This document shows positions 63,240 through 64,000 of a DNA stretch of 64,000 bases, in pieces. Location of the stretch: positions 4,278,001-4,342,000 of the forward strand of contig NZ_CP098806.1 of NCBI RefSeq assembly GCF_023822005.2, in the 5' to 3' direction. A program made the translations under genes and the position numbers. The DNA comes from Dyadobacter fanqingshengii (GTDB lineage Bacteria; Bacteroidota; Bacteroidia; Cytophagales; Spirosomataceae). Positions within the stretch are counted from its first letter, which is position 1. Each line of letters starts with the position of its first letter. Below the pieces are notes generated by a model that did no database searches, was not told the DNA's origin, and saw only the letters and a list, made by a program, of their open reading frames with translations.

Positions 63240-64000
63240 TTATCTCCGTTTACTTCTTCCCGCTGAACTACGGCGGTTTTGTCCTCCTTTTCCGGATGCT
63301 TTCTGCGCCGGGCGATATGTTTTTTTCTTCTCGTGGAAAGCGCCCAGGAAAGTGGGATCTTCTTTTCTTTTCTGGTTATCTATCTCCCGAAGCATGTCCT
63401 GGCGCTCCGTAACGGGTGTTGCAGCCATGTCGAGGTCCTCAGGCAGTTCCTTCCGCGGGATCTCCATGCGGATCATTTTTTCGATTTTCTGAATGTGATA
63501 TTCATCCGCCATCGTCATGAAAGTAATGGCCTGTCCAATGCGGTTGGCCCGGCCTGTCCTGCCGATCCGGTGCACGTAATCTTCGTAGATCAGCGGCACA
63601 TCAAAGTTGATCACGTGGCTCACTTCCGTAATGTCAATCCCTCGCGCAACCACGTCTGTCGCCACCATTACACGCACAGATCCTTCCTTGAATGCTTCCA
63701 TCGCATTGGTCCGCGTATTTTGTCCCTTGTTGGCGTGTATTACCTTCAATTCGTCTTCGCGAACAACAACATTCAAGAGATTCTGGTGTACCAATCCTGC
63801 AACTTCCCGGCTTCTGGTGAAGATCAGCACGCGGTTGAACGCTTCCCTGTCTTTCAGTAAATGGGTTAAAAGATTGATTTTCGTGCGAAAGTTGGGCAAC
63901 TCGTAAAGCGATTGCGTTACCATTTCGGCCGTTGTGGCCTGCGGGGTCACTTCTATTCGGGTTGGAAATTCGAGGAATTCGAAAGAAAGTCTTTCAACTT
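63240..64000 (-). CDS. DEAD-box RNA helicase, C-terminal part (cut by the window edge)
   Basis: The frame stays open through 64000, so the gene enters from the right. The visible 253 residues are the second RecA-like domain: FPTRIEVTPQATTAEM, then VLIFTRSREVAGLVHQNLL (motif IV), VRVMVATDVVARGIDITEVSHVINFDVP (motif V) and YVHRIGRTGRANR (motif VI). All helicase motifs in this half are present. A basic, low-complexity tail (KASGKGGQNRRSSAGRSKRR) follows, typical of RhlE-type helicases in Bacteroidota. The gene probably acts in RNA remodelling or ribosome assembly; the DEAD motif itself is beyond the window. Confidence 0.92.
   Translation of the reverse strand, partial: VERLSFEFLEFPTRIEVTPQATTAEMVTQSLYELPNFRTKINLLTHLLKDREAFNRVLIFTRSREVAGLVHQNLLNVVVREDELKVIHANKGQNTRTNAMEAFKEGSVRVMVATDVVARGIDITEVSHVINFDVPLIYEDYVHRIGRTGRANRIGQAITFMTMADEYHIQKIEKMIRMEIPRKELPEDLDMAATPVTERQDMLREIDNQKRKEDPTFLGAFHEKKKTYRPAQKASGKGGQNRRSSAGRSKRR

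Overview
The window reads as chromosomal DNA of a Bacteroidota bacterium, most likely Cytophagales (Spirosomataceae, Dyadobacter-like). This is inferred from TAnnTTTG-type promoter elements, weak use of Shine-Dalgarno sites, AraC regulators with a multi-helix membrane sensor, sigma genes coupled to membrane-anchored beta-barrel proteins, a PD40-OmpA protein, a membrane MutS-like ATPase, DUF349/DUF5777/DUF6702 proteins and a BtuB/beta-propeller lipoprotein pair. I see no rRNA, tRNA, CRISPR array, prophage or complete insertion sequence.

Left part (1-16 kb): the tail of efp, then accB-accC (fatty-acid synthesis). A higB-higA toxin-antitoxin pair follows with a third overlapping gene (DUF5618-like). 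Next come a Tat-exported Gfo/Idh/MocA oxidoreductase, a divergent Nramp-like transporter, a conserved protein of unknown function, a gamma-glutamylcyclotransferase-like gene, coaX, and a secreted GH2 protein that has lost the segment with the catalytic nucleophile. A five-gene minus-strand operon at 11980-15944 joins an ECF sigma factor, a membrane-anchored beta-barrel (anti-sigma-like) protein, a Rieske protein, a DUF5777 protein and a YceI protein.

Centre (16-43 kb): acyltransferase, ABC exporter coupled to a membrane MutS-like ATPase, rseP, DUF6702, lon, then a hexuronate region. uxaB lies on the plus strand; on the minus strand an ECF sigma factor heads uxuA-uxaC-kdgK-kdgA. A divergent LacI-type regulator has paired palindromes in its upstream region. 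Together these convert glucuronate/galacturonate to KDG and then to pyruvate plus glyceraldehyde 3-phosphate, but uxuB and uxaA are not present here. DUF349, ettA, mpl, a LOG-family gene and PD40-OmpA follow.

Right part (43-64 kb): AraC regulator, an internally deleted tetracycline-efflux-like remnant, an orphan cytochrome oxidase subunit III-like gene, ispE, an M28 peptidase, xylB behind a perfect palindrome, ssb without an acidic tail, an aldo/keto reductase, an exported SAM-hydrolase-family protein, a bacterial GH3-family gene, a zincin-like protein, a lipoprotein with a damaged haem motif, prfA, a hicA-hicB pair with its operator, a thioredoxin, and an EamA transporter. A cobalamin riboswitch precedes btuB and a BtuG-like propeller lipoprotein. 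A TPR protein and a DEAD-box helicase cut by the window edge close the region.

Most of the window is ordinary core genome. The points most worth checking are the two ECF-led operons, the nucleophile-less GH2 protein, the B12 uptake pair, the exported SAM-hydrolase-family protein and the two toxin-antitoxin loci.
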